This document shows positions 11,217-23,999 of a DNA stretch of 64,000 nucleotides, in pieces (the first letter of the stretch is position 1; each line of letters starts with the position of its first letter). Origin of the DNA: Lithocarpus polystachyus (lineage: Eukaryota; Streptophyta; Magnoliopsida; Fagales; Fagaceae); NCBI GenBank assembly GCA_033629205.1, contig CM066170.1:11977501-12041500 (forward strand), given 5' to 3'. Below the pieces are notes generated by a model. That model was given only the letters and a program-made list of their open reading frames with translations. It ran no database searches and was not told where the DNA came from. The position numbers were made by a program, and so were the translations under genes.

Positions 11217-12589
11217 CACTTGCTCAACTATTTGCAGTTTTGGACCAAAGAATATATTAGCTTAAAATGAAAATTAGTTTTTGTTTAATTCCGCGTTTTA
11301 AGTTTCAAATTTATTCTATTTAAGTCTTTCATTAATTTCAGTTATAAACAATTTTTTTTTTTTCAATACGATAAAATTTTGCCATTAAAATTATTTTTTT
11401 CTAAATGTTAGTAGTGGATAAAATGCGACAATATTGTTATTTTCATGAATCAAAAAAAAAAATGTTTTTTTCATAAGTTAATTGCATGTTTAATAGCAAA
11501 TTTCTAACAAAATTGGATAAGAGACTCATGTATGAGCCCAAAATACACTAAGCCCACTTAAAGTGATGGAGTTAGGTTGGAAGACCTAATATGATTAATT
11601 TGTTTAGAGTTATGAGTTTGTGAAATCAATTTTGATGCAATCTTGTGGTCTAATTGCTAAGTCTATGATGATAAAGCTAAACAAATCATTCAAGAGAAGC
11701 TAAGTTGGGAATTAACATTTCCTCAAATTTGGCCGAAGAGCAAATGTTCATATTAAGTTCAAATGTCAAATACAGGATTATACTACACAGTTTTTCTATT
11801 TTCCTTTAGTATCTCGTCCCCCAAATTGGAGGGGTTTTCTTTCCTTATATAGTCCATTAGATCGCATCCTCGCCTTCCACATGTATAGCTAAGAGCCCTC
11901 CTTTGGATGCTTGTCCCACTAGAGCTGTGCTGGAGGTAGTAGAATGTGCTACAAGCTATGAGCCTATTGTGCAAGGGTCATTCCTTTATTAATGCGGTCA
12001 TCTGAGTTGGTACAGTGCATTAAATGTGAAGACGATGACTACTTTATCTAGATATTTCCCTTCTTTGCTTACACGTCTTTCCCACCTTCCTCGATTTCTT
12101 GTCCTCTGGTGTAAGTGGCTTGCTCGATAATTTATGAGGAACACTTGCTCCTCAAGAGGTCTTTTCATCTTTCCTCCTCATACTCTAATCCATGTGTTGG
12201 GTCAGGATTGATTTGCAAATGGGCCTTTCTTCCTTCTCCGACTAGGCCCACGGGCTCTATTCCGTACTTGGCCTCAGCCCTCCCACAACTTGAATTAAAT
12301 AAATTTTAAACTTTTGAAAACTCAATTGAACAAAAGTAAAATTAGAAATTTGGTAAGGATGGTACAATTTGTGTTGAATTTGAATTTGGTAAGGATATGG
12401 TGTAAAACCTATTTTCACAACATCCAATAAAAAATTGTCAAATTAGTCTTTTACTTAAAACATAAAATATGATATCAATTAAGTTGTTATCTTGTGTGAT
12501 TAGATGTATTTATATTTTAGTAATATGATGACGCGACGTGTCCTTATTAAAGTGTACAAACCAAAGGATTTACATCAACTTTTGTTTTT
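11217..12589. other. Intergenic, repeat-derived, no gene
   Basis: No conserved coding frame. Around 11,520-12,290 the text (GAGCCCAAAATACACTAAGC, then GGCCCACGGGCTC and TTGGCCTCAGCCC) resembles worn gypsy-type LTR sequence, but no partner LTR, primer site or polypurine tract was found. The 11,217-11,520 part is plain AT-rich DNA. Confidence 0.4.
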
Positions 12590-13850
12590 TGATAGGGTTT
12601 ATATCAAGTTTTGTTTTTGTAAAGTTGTGATTTTAACTAGCCTTTGTCGGCTTTAATTCTGTGCCAAATTTGATTGTAGTTTCTTCAATCATTTCCTTGT
12701 ATTTATGTGGGTTTATTTATAAGGGATGAGTGTGAGAGATTAATGAAGAATCAAGTTTCAAAGATGAATCAGCACAATTCGCTACTAGCTCGCGAGAAAA
12801 GTAACCCGCGAAAGGCCACGTGTGAAGCACATAACTGGAAGTTGAAGAGTCACGCCAAATTATCAAGTTCATGAGTATTTTGCGAGAAGGGCCATCTCGC
12901 GAGGTACCTGCGAAACATTTTGTTTGGCAAAAAGGTAAAGTGCTTTACCAAATTCTTTACTCACACTATAAATACCCTCATTATCCACGAATTGTATGGA
13001 GTGTTTTTTAGAGAGAAAACTCTAGCAAATACACCTGAGAATTAGAGATTATTATACTCACAATCATCTACACATTTCCTCTTAGTTTTCCTTTACTCTT
13101 ACCTCTCCATCTCTACATCCTTAAGAGGTTCTTAGCCCAAACATTTTTTACACCCAATCTGAGTGTTGAGTGAAGTTTTGGTGCTGTTGGGAAGTGTTGG
13201 AGGGAGCCATTTAGTGGCAGATGCAATCAATTTGAATTATGGGATTCGGAAAGTTAGAGAAGACAAGACTCCGAGAAGCCCGTTAATAATGGGAGCATGA
13301 AGGGCTCAAGTACATGGGATAGGCTAAGCTTGGAAGGTCTTTTGTTATTCGTGTACTCCAATTTTATTCTCTAGTGGATCGATTTCGACTTGGAGGATCG
13401 CGGAGAGGTTTTTCACCAAGTTCTTCGGTTTCCTCTACAATAACATATCTTGGTGTTATCTTGTGTTTGCATCTCTCTTCCTTACTCTTTAAGCTTTACT
13501 TTTATTGTTCATTGTAGTTGGATATGGCTTAAGATAATGTTATCGGTTCATTGCGTACATTTGCTCTTGTTCCGCACTTTGTTAAGTTAGAATGAAAGCA
13601 ATCGAGTCGTATCTTGGTGTACTCCAATTTTATTCTCTAGTGGATCGATTTCGACTTGGAGGGTCGCGGAGAGGTTTTTCGCCGAGTTCTTCGGTTTCCT
13701 CTACAATAACATATCTTGGTGTTATCTTGTGTTTGCATCTCTCTTCCCTACTCTTTAAGCTTTACTTTTATTGTTCATTGTAGTTAGAATGAAAGCAATC
13801 GAGTCGTAATTTTTAATTTGGGGTCTGAACAAACTCTAGTGTTTTCACAC
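12590..13850 (+). mobile_element. Degraded LTR-retrotransposon end with internal tandem duplication
   Basis: A TATAAATA at about 12,967 is preceded by CGCGAG-rich sequence (12,780-12,910), and a leader-like stretch follows. A 169-base block (13,351-13,519) is repeated at 13,617-13,785 with only a few differences. Each copy is linked to AGAATGAAAGCAATCGAGTC (13,589 and 13,786). Promoter plus leader without gag or pol fits a 5' LTR/leader remnant. The family was not identified. Confidence 0.45.
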
Positions 13851-14024
13851 TAATTTGAGCTTTTAGTTTTTGTTTTTGTTTTTTCTTTTTTGTTGTTGTT
13901 GATAAGGTTTATATTAAGTTATTATAGAATTTAATCTCATTTGCATTTTATCCTATATTATAAAAGACAATTTTTGTTTGGAGAAGAATAAAAACAAAAC
14001 TTAGGTACCTTACCTGTGGTTAGG

Positions 14025-14590
14025 AGTAGCAAAATTGGATACGACCAACAAACTCAACACGACATGACACGAAATTAGTAGGTTATAAGTTAAGACTTAA
14101 TGGGTTCATGTCATACTTGTGTTGATACAACTGGCTTGTTTAATAAACGGGTTAGGTTAATCTTCAATATATGGAATCCGTTAGACCCGTTTAATTGAAT
14201 GGAATTTCACCAATATACCCTTCAAACTCTAGGTATATAAACTTATTAGTTGTTGTGGTTTATTTTCTTTAACATATTGTGATTAATTATTTGTAATATT
14301 GAGATATGCTTTAATTTTGAATGATTATTTGTGATGCAATTACTTGTTAGTTCCTGAATTTTATATTAATATATTTATTTGTTTGTTTTTTCATAATTTT
14401 TTTTCATACTAATAAAATCTAATAAAAAGGTTAACATGATTGACCCATTTAATGAATAGGTCATGTTAGGGTTAAGAAATCTTGACTCATTTAATAAACA
14501 TGTCAGGTTAGTGTTGACTTATATAGTCGGATACTCATGAGTTGACACGACATGAATCCGATAGGCGAACATGAACTGCCACAAAGTCTT
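14025..14590. mobile_element. Old TIR element, weak
   Basis: The left end (GGATACGACC to ACACGACATGACACGAA) and the right end (GAGTTGACACGACATGAATC to GGCGAACATGAAC) look like decayed inverted ends, with shared TTTAATAAAC/GGTTAGG motifs inside. No coding sequence and no clear target duplication. Confidence 0.3.
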
Positions 14591-14656
14591 TGGTGTTTTT
14601 GTTTAGATTCTTAACCATGTTGATATTGTAGAGGAAAACCTAAAACAACACTTAAG

Positions 14657-15000
14657 GTCTGTTTGGATACTGTTTATTTTACTGAAACTGAAAACTCATT
14701 ACTGAAAGTACTGTAGATAAAGGTAAAAATAAGTTAAAATAGTACAGTGAGGCCCATTAATTGTTTCAAAAAATGCAATAAGACCCATAATAGTAAATAT
14801 ATTTTAAATTAAAGGTCTGTTTGGATATAACTTATTTAGTTGAAAATTGAAAATAATAAAAAAATAAAAAAATAGTTATTGTTTATTGGCCGTGTATTGT
14901 ACACATGTCTAAATGCACTGTTCATGGGACATGAATAGTGCAAGAGGCACTCAGCTAAAAAAAAAAAAAAGGTGTGGACACTAATATCCAAACCGCACCT
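14657..15000. mobile_element. hAT-like MITE(s), GTTTGGATA end family
   Basis: GGTCTGTTTGGATACTG at 14,657 and GGTCTGTTTGGATATAAC at 14,813 are both paired with TATCCAAACCGCACC at 14,986. This is either one element with a nested second or two overlapping relatives. The same terminal family bounds the element at 53,778-53,986. The right end abuts the start of copy D. Confidence 0.55.
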
Positions 15001-15427
15001 AAACTCAAAATGAGAATGTAGGGAATAGAATAAGAGGAAAACCACCTTAAAATGGAAATGAATATACTTTTTCACTCTTCATTTTCATTTGATTTTGAAG
15101 TACCAAAAGTCCAAAATTGTGGTAAGAAATTTAGGTTACTAATTACAAGGTCCCCAGATGTTTGAGACAAGCCTGAAGCATGAGGTGGGCCAAAACGCGT
15201 AAAGCGGAATCTCATCTTATCTCACCGGTCAACATCCCCATTCTCCGGTACTAGTAGAGTCTAGAGATTAGAGACACAGCAAATTCAAAATTTTGTTTTC
15301 TATTGGAGCCCTGCCAAGCCAACAATAGCATTAAAGGCGAATTTTTGGGTACATTTACAACATTGAAGTGGACACCTCAAACCCACGACAACGTGTGTTT
15401 TGGGTCCTACTGTAATAACAATGCATA

Positions 15428-15461
<34 letters not shown>

Positions 15462-15560
15462 CATGCAAACTATATATAGACAAATGTTGAGTAGCTAGCT
15501 AGTAGGAATGACCGCAAGGGCTATAGTGACTAGAATGAATGAACTACATAAAAATTTGTG
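15000..15560 (+). repeat. Diverged repeat unit, copy D (partial)
   Basis: Colinear with 262-830 of copy A. It shares AACTCAAAATGAGAA, GGAAAACCACCTTAAA, AAGGTCCCCAGAT, GAAGTGGACACCTC and the CT tract (15,428-15,454), with several small gaps and a local rearrangement near 15,230-15,290. It is clearly older than the A/C pair. Confidence 0.8.
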
Positions 15561-16963
15561 TTGATGAGATCCAAACACCTTCCTTCCTTGATGTGCATTC
15601 TGTTTCCATATAATTCTCAACTGCTATGAATGGTAGTTGCATTGCGGTTAGGCTATAAATTAGTTTGTCCAATGTTAGAGGTATTAGGTTACAAGGTTCG
15701 GTTTCATGACCTACATTGACGGAAAAAAGTTTTAATAGCTACATTTTCATTATAATTTCAGTTATATATAATTTTAATAAACTTTAAGTAGGGTTTATAT
15801 AGGTTTTAAGAGTTAAGGTTAGGTATACAAGGACTTATATTATAATTGGACATCTTAACTAATATCTCTAACATCTAAAGCTTAAAATCCTTCATAAAAT
15901 AATATTGTAATATTCAACCGCCAGATGGCCATGTTGGACAAGTAAGCATTTGAATCATGAGCTTTACATACCTTAAAAAAATATATGATATACATTCTCC
16001 TCTGAGTTTAAGAATAAACTCATTCAAAACCAAGCTTTAGCTTTGTTTATGGCAATGCGCATCTCTATTCTTTCTTGAAGTGAAAAATTTTAAGTTAAAA
16101 GTGAATGTATTATATTATTTTTTTAAATAGTGTACATTTCAATCCTATATTTTGGATTGTATGACCAAAATTAAACCCTTTGTCGTTTTATCAAAATCTA
16201 GAACCTATACATGAATTGATATTGAATACATTTGGCCATGAATAAACAATAAAACAAAAATGCACCACTAGTCATTTTTAATTGAAAACGTGTGGATTAA
16301 TTGTAGACAGAAAGAAAGAAAGAAGCAAAAATTTTGTTTGTATTAGCAATCTTAGAAAAAGTGTGAATTTAATAATTGAAGGGAGAGATGCAACCCCAAC
16401 GGGTTAAAGGGACAAGACATCCCCAATGGGGCATGGAAATCTAATATGCAATCAAAGCCTGTGGGACCAAACCAATATTTTTGCATGGGCCCTCTCAGAC
16501 ATCCGTCCGATACGATTGTGACTGCACAATTCCCCGAAAATGTCTACCCTTCTACATATCCGCATGCAAAATGACGAACAAATCGGGGGTGTGAGTGAAA
16601 GAGAAAGATGACACTGAGACTGAGAGCAGCCTGCATGAAAGCTTAAATGTATACTACTAATACTAGTAATAATGTTTTTCTCATACATTTCGTGGGTGAT
16701 ATTGAATGATGTTTTAATTTTTTTTTTAATTTTTTTTTGGTTCGGATTGGGGGGAAGTGAATGAAGTTTTAATGCTTGAATTTTGTCTAGAAGGACCCCA
16801 ATACATTTATACTATACTGCAAGTTGTTTTAAAATTTTGTCCCATATTCCCATATTTATAGTGTTTAGGACCACCCATAAAGGAGAAAGTAGTTGTAATG
16901 TTTGAATTTATGAATCTATCACAACTTTAAAATGCGTCATGCTAAATAAAGTCCAGTGTCTAT
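15561..16963. other. Intergenic, no gene seen
   Basis: AT-rich sequence without a conserved frame. Short open frames (for example 16,452-16,688) lack family resemblance or a codon-like pattern. Nothing else supportable. Confidence 0.5.
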
Positions 16964-17466
16964 ATATAAAGCACAACAACTTCCTCTATCTTGGAAATGT
17001 GAGACGTAATCAAGATTTAGTCAACCCTCACCTCTCCTTACTCACAATGTTTTTTGGGACTTCTAGGTCCTAGAGTTGTTGTGCTTTATATGTAAGCCTT
17101 GGAATTTAATTGGTATGACTTGTTTTAAAGCCATGAAGTTTGTATGATCAAAGCAAACAATATCATGCCAATGATTGATCGTGGTATGACAAAATAGTAT
17201 CAGAGCAAACTGTCCACGGGATCGGTGGGTAGGTCCCACATAGGGACAAGTGGCACTTAAGGAGGTGGATTGTGGGTACCCAAAAATCCAAAAGATCTTA
17301 TAAATGAGTTGAGGTGAGGGGGAATCAAGTTTTGAATAAGACCTACATTGCCAAGATAAAGAAAGTTACTAAGCATTATATGTAGGCCTTGGAACTTAAA
17401 TGGTATGACGCATTTTAAAACCATGAGGTCTATGACCAAAGCAAACAATATCATGACAGTAATGAG
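16964..17466. mobile_element. TRIM-like element with inverted repeat
   Basis: Two direct repeats of about 90 bases (17,086-17,176 and 17,376-17,466; both run from TTATATGTA(A/G)GCCTTGGAA to CAAACAATATCATG) flank about 200 bases. The spacer contains GTATCAGAGC (17,198-17,207), like a Met-tRNA primer site. That is the layout of a terminal-repeat retrotransposon in miniature. An exact 18-base inverted repeat, ATATAAAGCACAACAACT, lies at 16,964-16,981 and 17,074-17,091, just left of the first direct repeat. No protein coding. Confidence 0.5.
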
Positions 17467-18158
17467 TTGGGTGTTACAAGCCTGGACAACTATTATATTA
17501 TAATGTTATTTGATTATTATAAAATTGTATAAATTAAACAATGGTTATGATAATGGGTTCTTCTATATATACTTATGTACACACATTTAAACCCTTCTTC
17601 ATATTCGCAATTATGTGTCATATTACGGATCACATTCCTTTTACATGTATTACTAACTTCATTTTTACATAGAGTTGATACTAATAACGTTTTCATCCGA
17701 CTATTTAGAGAAGAAGACACCTCAATAAATATTTTTTAAAAGTTAGTGAATTTGTGTGTATCTATAAACATATTATATGGTAGAATTGGGTTTAGGTTGA
17801 GACTAATGCACCTCATATACCTAAGCACGTCCGAATTAATCCATATATTTGCTACCTCTAGAAGCAATGTTTAGGTGAGTGGGCTGCAAAATCATTAGGC
17901 ATATAATAATAATAATAATAATAATAATATATTGCCTTTAATTTTATCTTCTATCATCTCAACGTACGGTCATCCAAATTTTTGGTTGTTCTTTTCTTGG
18001 CCAACTCAAGGAACATACAAAGTGTCGGTTTGACCCTTGCTTCTGTGATCTTGGCCAAAAGGTGGACTCAAATGGGAGAGTAGGGGTGGAAGTAATTATC
18101 AGATACTCCTAATCTCATCATTGATTTTAGTATTTTTTTTTTTTACCTTCCAAACTAA
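17467..18158. other. Intergenic, no gene; (AAT)n microsatellite
   Basis: Contains an (AAT)n tract at about 17,906-17,931 and otherwise unremarkable AT-rich sequence up to the outer TIR element. Confidence 0.6.
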
Positions 18159-18485
18159 GGTTGTCAAAATCGGAGTTCTACGTAGGATCGTTAAAGGTAG
18201 GTGGGATCATAGATCGTAGAGTCGGATAGTGAATTGTAAGATCTTACATATTTTCCAATTTAAAGCAAAAAATAAATTGATAATGGTTTTGTATGTTAAA
18301 TACTCAAATAAATTATAAATTTATTAAAACCATTATAAATTGATAATGGTTTTAATGTCATACATCGTTAAGTCTATACGAACAAAACAAATATATTTAA
18401 GTTTTGACCGAATGTATCTAAAAAGTTCAATAAATGTTTAATTAGCAACCAAATATAAAAATATTTATAAAAACAAATGAAAAAT

Positions 18486-19484
18486 GTTGGGAAATTTAGA
18501 ACCCGGTTGATAGAATTAACAAGTTTTAAACCTAAGTTGTTAATTAGATTTATTGTGAATAAACTTTTTTAAAATAAACTTTTTTAAAACAAACAAACAA
18601 ACAAACATCAATATCAGGTCAAAATCACACACAGTGAAAAAGTAAATAAGACAAGATATGATGACCTGTGAAAACCAATGAAACAAACTAGTTTCATAGT
18701 AAAAAACCTAGGGGAAAACCTTTCCGAAAAGCAATCAAGTATAATAAAGAGAAATTTTAGATTTAGTACAAAACCTTTGTCCCTAGGCTCTATAATCCCC
18801 ATAGGTGAATTTACAGCAAAAACCTTCTACTGCTTCAGAACCTCTGAACTCTTCAATAAATGAACGCCATCCTTTTGCACAGATCCCAATCGTGACTAAC
18901 CAATGATGCATGGCTCCTAGTACGTGATTAACTCTAGCAACTTGAAAAGGATGTTGTTAGTTGTAAAGTTCTTCACTTCATCAATAATGAAGATCAAGAA
19001 GTACTTAGTTACAAAACCATAAGGCGCAAAAGACGCAGTAACTTCTTTCAGAAAAAATAAGACACTCGGTCACTTTTTGCATGTATTTTCCTTGTATTCT
19101 CTTATGTGACGGCCTCTAAAATAAGTCTTATATATGTCTAGGGTTGTGAGAAAAGAAACCCTGCACAAATACATAAGCATGGGCTGAAAATCAAATCTGG
19201 AAATTCTGATTTCATAGATCTCAATAGATACTGTATCTGTCGAGTAGCTGTCGAGACCTCGATAGATATATCTGTCAAGATATCTGTCGAGATTTAATGA
19301 ACAACACTTCTTCACTTGCTTCTTGGACAAACTTGCATGGCTTCAATACTAGACTTGAATTCTTGTTCTTTGAAGTATTAAACATATCCTAGATCTATCC
19401 AATTACAAATAAAGTGCGTTTTATCAAAGGATAAGCTAATTTACAATAACATATGTTCTAGCAAATTCCACATATATTCTAACA
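18486..19484 (-). repeat. 3' LTR of the copia-type element
   Basis: 999 bases, colinear with 42,369-43,354. Contains repeated CTGTCGAG/CTCGATAGAT motifs at about 19,220-19,295. Relative to the other LTR it has a small internal duplication (AAACTTTTTTAAAA) near 18,560. Confidence 0.9.
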
Positions 19485-21550
19485 ATCTCCCCCTTTGGCA
19501 ATCCGTGACAAAACCACAATAAATAAATGAAGTATGAGAGAAGTCATAAATTACTAAACCTATAATCACTTGTTAAGTATAATAAAATCTAATCCTAACA
19601 TAAACTCTTGAAAAACTTTGCTAGAAGAGAGTTCATGGCATGATAGATTTTGAAAACCTGTATTTCTGAAACACTTTAAATAAAACTCATCAAGACATCT
19701 TAGTGTGAAACGAAAATAAAAGATTGAATACATAAAGAAACATGTATATAAAGAGAGAAAAGAAACAACACATGAAAAGATAGGTGAAGAAAACATACAT
19801 CATAATATATATATATATATATATCAAAGATAAGTACAATGTATGCAAAAATGGTCCCAAGACCAGTGTACAAGAAGCTAAAAAAAGCTTCTAAAACAAC
19901 AAAAAGGTAAAAACTCCTCCAAACAAGGTGAAACACAACTCCCCCTTACAAAGGTAAGTATTTCTCCCCCTAACATGTAGAATCTTAAAAAGAAACCACA
20001 TTTTCTCCCCCTTTTTGTCATGATTGACAAAGGGTACAAGGAGTTATAAAGCTTTACCTGAGAAATATAAAAATGATCAAAGATGATCAAAGGGGCACAA
20101 GGAATCCATATAAAAATGCATGAATATAATGAAACAAGATGATATAGATGACAAGACAATAGAAAGATGCAAAATATGTGGGAAAAAAAATGCATGCAAG
20201 AGGGTCTCGACAAATTGAGAAGCTGTTAAGCTGCTATCAAGCAGAAGCCAACCTCGATAGATCAAGAATCTGTCAAGAATTTATTGGCCAGACAAAATGT
20301 TTCTCGATGGATCGAGAAGCTGTCGAGAAGCTATCGAGACAAAATCTAGAAAGCTCGATGGATCTAGATTCCGTTAACTCTTGTCCAGAAAAGAAGAACA
20401 AGAGGCTCGATAGATAGAAAGCTATCAAGGATCTGTCGAGAAGCTGTCAAGCTTGATAAAAAGCAATTTTTCAAAGAGGGGGAAAAAATAGAGATGAATG
20501 CAACAAACAAGCTATTCAACCATAGATCCAATCAACATTCTAAGCTTTCAAAAACATCCCCCAAAAAGAAAAATGCAAAGCATTCATAGATCCAAAACAC
20601 ACACACACACGCACTAAACAAGTCAAACCAATTTTATCTTTCAAAAACAAGTCAAGACAGTTTAGTGAGCATACAGTAACACATGTATTCCTTGTGATGG
20701 TCAAATCACATTGTATTTGCAAATGTATCAAAAGTACTAAAGAAGTTGCGTGTTGTGTGTGAAAACATCGCAAGAGTGCATGCGTGTCTCATGTTATGAT
20801 AATTTGAGATATGAGAAAATCAGTTTAACTCACACGCAATCATAACTGCTTAATGGGAACTATCACCTTCGAGGTACATCCTATAACTCCCACATCTCCT
20901 AGAAACATGCTTGCACCCATATTTAAAAGCATTTTGATTCTTTTTTCTTTTGATTTTCTTTGCATATTTTTTCTTTTGAGCATACATGCATAGGCATATA
21001 AGAGAGAAAGAAGAAATACCCAATTATGTAAGCTTTAAACATCATAATTTTGCTATGCCAAAGCATACAAATGTTATTCATGATAGGCGGACTTTAGTGG
21101 TGAGATGGTTAATTTATGCATTTCTCTTAGAATTTTTTAGTCATTCCCGTCAAAAAGAGTGATATGAGTGTTAAGTGCAAGAGATTACTTAATCATACTC
21201 ATCACAAACACGAGCCACAAAGCTCACTTGCTTAGTTGTGCATTGAGATGTTCATCTAGGTTACAAAAGATACAAAATTTAGAAAAGTTTATTTCAATGG
21301 CCATCCAAGGTACACAAGCACCAATGTACACAAACACACACTATTTTTGTATTTTTCTGATTTTTTTTATCTTGAAAACAAAATAAAATAAAAACTAAAC
21401 AACCAAACAAAAACAGACAAACAACATGAAAGCATGAAAATAGATGCAGATGCATGAAAGTATGATTTCAAAGGCAGATAAGAAATCAAGTAAGGAGAGT
21501 CTTATTTTAGATAGAAAAAATTAAAGTAAAGGGACAAACAGAATAGACAA
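19485..21550 (-). other. 3' noncoding part of the copia-type element
   Basis: About 2.07 kb between the gag stop and the 3' LTR, where pol would normally be. No reverse transcriptase, integrase or RNase H motif in any frame. It has a clustered motif array at 20,208-20,460 (GAGAAGCTGTCGAG, CTCGATAGATCAAG and variants), an (AT)n tract near 19,805-19,825 and several pyrimidine-rich CTCCCCCT blocks near the polypurine end. Confidence 0.75.
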
Positions 21551-23067
21551 TTAGGTCTTGGGCTCCTTTCTCACCCACATAACACGAGTCTTTGGTCTTG
21601 AAAATGAAAAGGCACGTGTCCTAGTATGTCTACTAAAGGACACAGAAGAATTAGAATTCTCTTGAAATTGAGTTAAAAAGCTTAAAACTTTTAATAACTC
21701 GCCAAACAAAGGTGTAGGTCCTTGAAAGGGAACTTGTGACTATTTGGACACTTGCTTTTAAGGATACAACTTAGAGCAATTAGAACGAATGTGTCCGGAA
21801 ACACCACAATGGTGACAAACATGAGAAAATTAGAACTACTAGACTTTCTAGAGTGAGGTCTAACGAAGGATTTAGAATTAGACATATCAATTATGGATTT
21901 CATACCTTTATTATCTTTCTCAAATTAGAGTACAAAGACAATCTTTGATCCAGAAGCCGTGAAAGAGGAGGGGCCAGAAGAAACAACATATTCTAAGCTA
22001 GTCTTATTAGAACTAGGCTTTTGAGCACTCAATACCTCATTAAGCTTTGCACAAGACATTCTCTCTAGTTGAGTTTTAGCTTGACTAAGCTCAACCTTGA
22101 GATTCTTAACCTTATCTTCTGATGAGGTGTTCTCCATAACAAAAGTCTCAACTAACCTTGTAGTCTCATCTAGTTTGACTAATAGATCAGTTTTTTCAGT
22201 TTTTATCTCATTAAGCTCTTTTTTACAAAAATGAGAAGTCTTTTCAGATTTTATAAATTCAGTGCATAGCTTATCATAGACTTCATGGATGGTTGTCTTC
22301 TTAGGTACTTCATCATCTGAAGAATCCTCACTGTCACTAGCACTCTCCACAATCACTTTATCAGTTGTGGCAGCAAAAGTTATAAAGTGACCACATTCAT
22401 CCACTTACTCATCAGAAGTGTCATTCTCAATATCACTCCAGGTAGCAACCAAACCTTTATCTTTCGACCTCTTGGTCTTTTCCTTCATAAGGTAGTTTAG
22501 GCACTCTATCCTCATATGACCAAAACATTTGCACTCATGGCACTGGATAAGGGGTTTCTCATTTTTGCCCTTCCTAGAGGATTTAGATTTCCTAGGATGT
22601 TTGTCTTTATCCTTTTTCCTAAATTGAAGAAGCTTGATAATCTCATCAGCTATGAATGTTAGATCCTCATCCTTATCATCATCTTCATCTTCATCTTCAC
22701 TTTCATCTTCATCTTCAGAGTCATCAATCTCTTCCTCTATACCCTTAAGAGACAAGTTTCTACTCTTTCCGCCTTTTCCCATTAAACCTAATCTCATTTC
22801 ATAGGTTTGAGGGATCCCTACAAGCTCAATCAAAGGAATTTGATCAATTTCCTTCACTTCTTCAATAGTAGTGATCTTGGCATAGAATCTTTCAGGAAGG
22901 GACCTAAGGATTTTTCTAACAATTTGGATTCCGCAATAGATTCTTCAAGGTTTAAGGCAAAATTCACAATATTCTTGAGTTTATCATAGAACTCATCAAA
23001 TGTCTTATCCTCCTCCATCCTTATTTATTCAAAATTACTAGTGAGTTTTTGAAACTTCACAGTCTTT
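21551..23067 (-). pseudogene. Copia gag, 3' portion (after CACTA insertion)
   Basis: Continues the gag from 41,978. It resumes with KTVKFQKLT and EEDKTFDEFYDKLKNIV, then LIELVG and YEMRLGLMGKGGKSRNLSLK. An acidic stretch follows, then a zinc knuckle CHECKCFGHMRIEC (CX2CX4HX4C, about 22,500-22,545), a coiled coil-like region (LERMSCAKLNEVLS) and a second knuckle CHHCGVSGHIRSNC near 21,770-21,825 in another frame. It ends WVRKEPKT-stop at 21,551. Defects: TAA after NFE near 23,025, a frameshift near 22,915, TAA near 22,402 and a frameshift before the second knuckle. Confidence 0.9.
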
Positions 23068-23830
23068 CACTACCAAAAACGGGATTTTAGGCCGCGTTTT
23101 AAAAACGCGGCCTAAGGTGATAAAAACGCGGCCATAGTCCTCAGAGTCCTATAGCCGCGGTTTCTTAGGCCGCGGTTATGAGTGCGGCCTAAACCCTGCG
23201 ACTATAGGCCGGCGGGGTCTGTGGCCGCCCTTTTTAAAACGCGGCCTAAATACAAGGGATATGGCTGCGCTTTCACCATGGCTATAGACCCCAAATTAGG
23301 CAGCGTTCATAACGCGGCCATAAGATCAAACCTTAGGCCGCGTTTTAAACGCGGCTAAAGGTCATCGCTTAGGCCGCGTTTTAAACGCGGCGTAAGTACT
23401 GATTTTAAGGCCGCGTTTTAGTAGTGTGGCCACAGGCCCTGATTTAATGACCTCCACCGTCCATTTCAGCCGCGTTTAAAACGCGGCTATAGGTCATAAC
23501 TTAGGCCGCGTTTTAAACGCGGCGTAAGTACTGATGTTATGGCCGCGCGTTAGGTAGTGCGGCCACAAGCCCTGTTTCACAATAGTAAACGTTTTACTCA
23601 GGCCGCTTTGAAAACGCGGCCTAATCTTGGTCTATAGCCGCGTTTTAAACGCGGCTATAATTTTTTTTTATTTTTTTCCCCCTGTCTTTATCACTTGGCA
23701 AATACATACAAACGCTGCTATAAGTTTTTACAAACACTACTATAAGTTTTACATCCAAATTCTAACTTATGGCCGCGTTTTAAACGTGGCTATAGGCTAT
23801 AAAACTATAGCTATGCCACTTTCTCAAACC
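23068..23830 (+). repeat. CACTA left end and subterminal palindrome array
   Basis: The terminal CACTACCAAAAA is followed by many copies of GGCCGCGTTTTAAACGCGGC-like palindromes and half-sites, densest at 23,088-23,660, with a last clear copy at 23,770. In CACTA elements such motifs are transposase-binding sites (family knowledge). Confidence 0.9.
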
Positions 23831-23999
23831 TGTCATAATCAATCTTTCAACCAAAATTCCTAGAACCAATGCACATATTCTTCATGGTGATTGATGTCAA
23901 AAACATTAGCAAAATAAAAATAGATAAAAGTTGCTACTGCAACATGAATTGATTGTATATTGTCAAAAAAAAAGTTACACCATATTGTGTATGAACACA

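Noticed and set aside
13592..13783. Small open frame with serine-rich text
   Set aside because: Lies in the duplicated LTR-like leader; the first copy of the same block lacks an equivalent frame.
20178..20417. 79-residue frame in the copia 3' region
   Set aside because: Made of the repeated CTGTCGAG/CTCGATAGAT motif; noncoding array.
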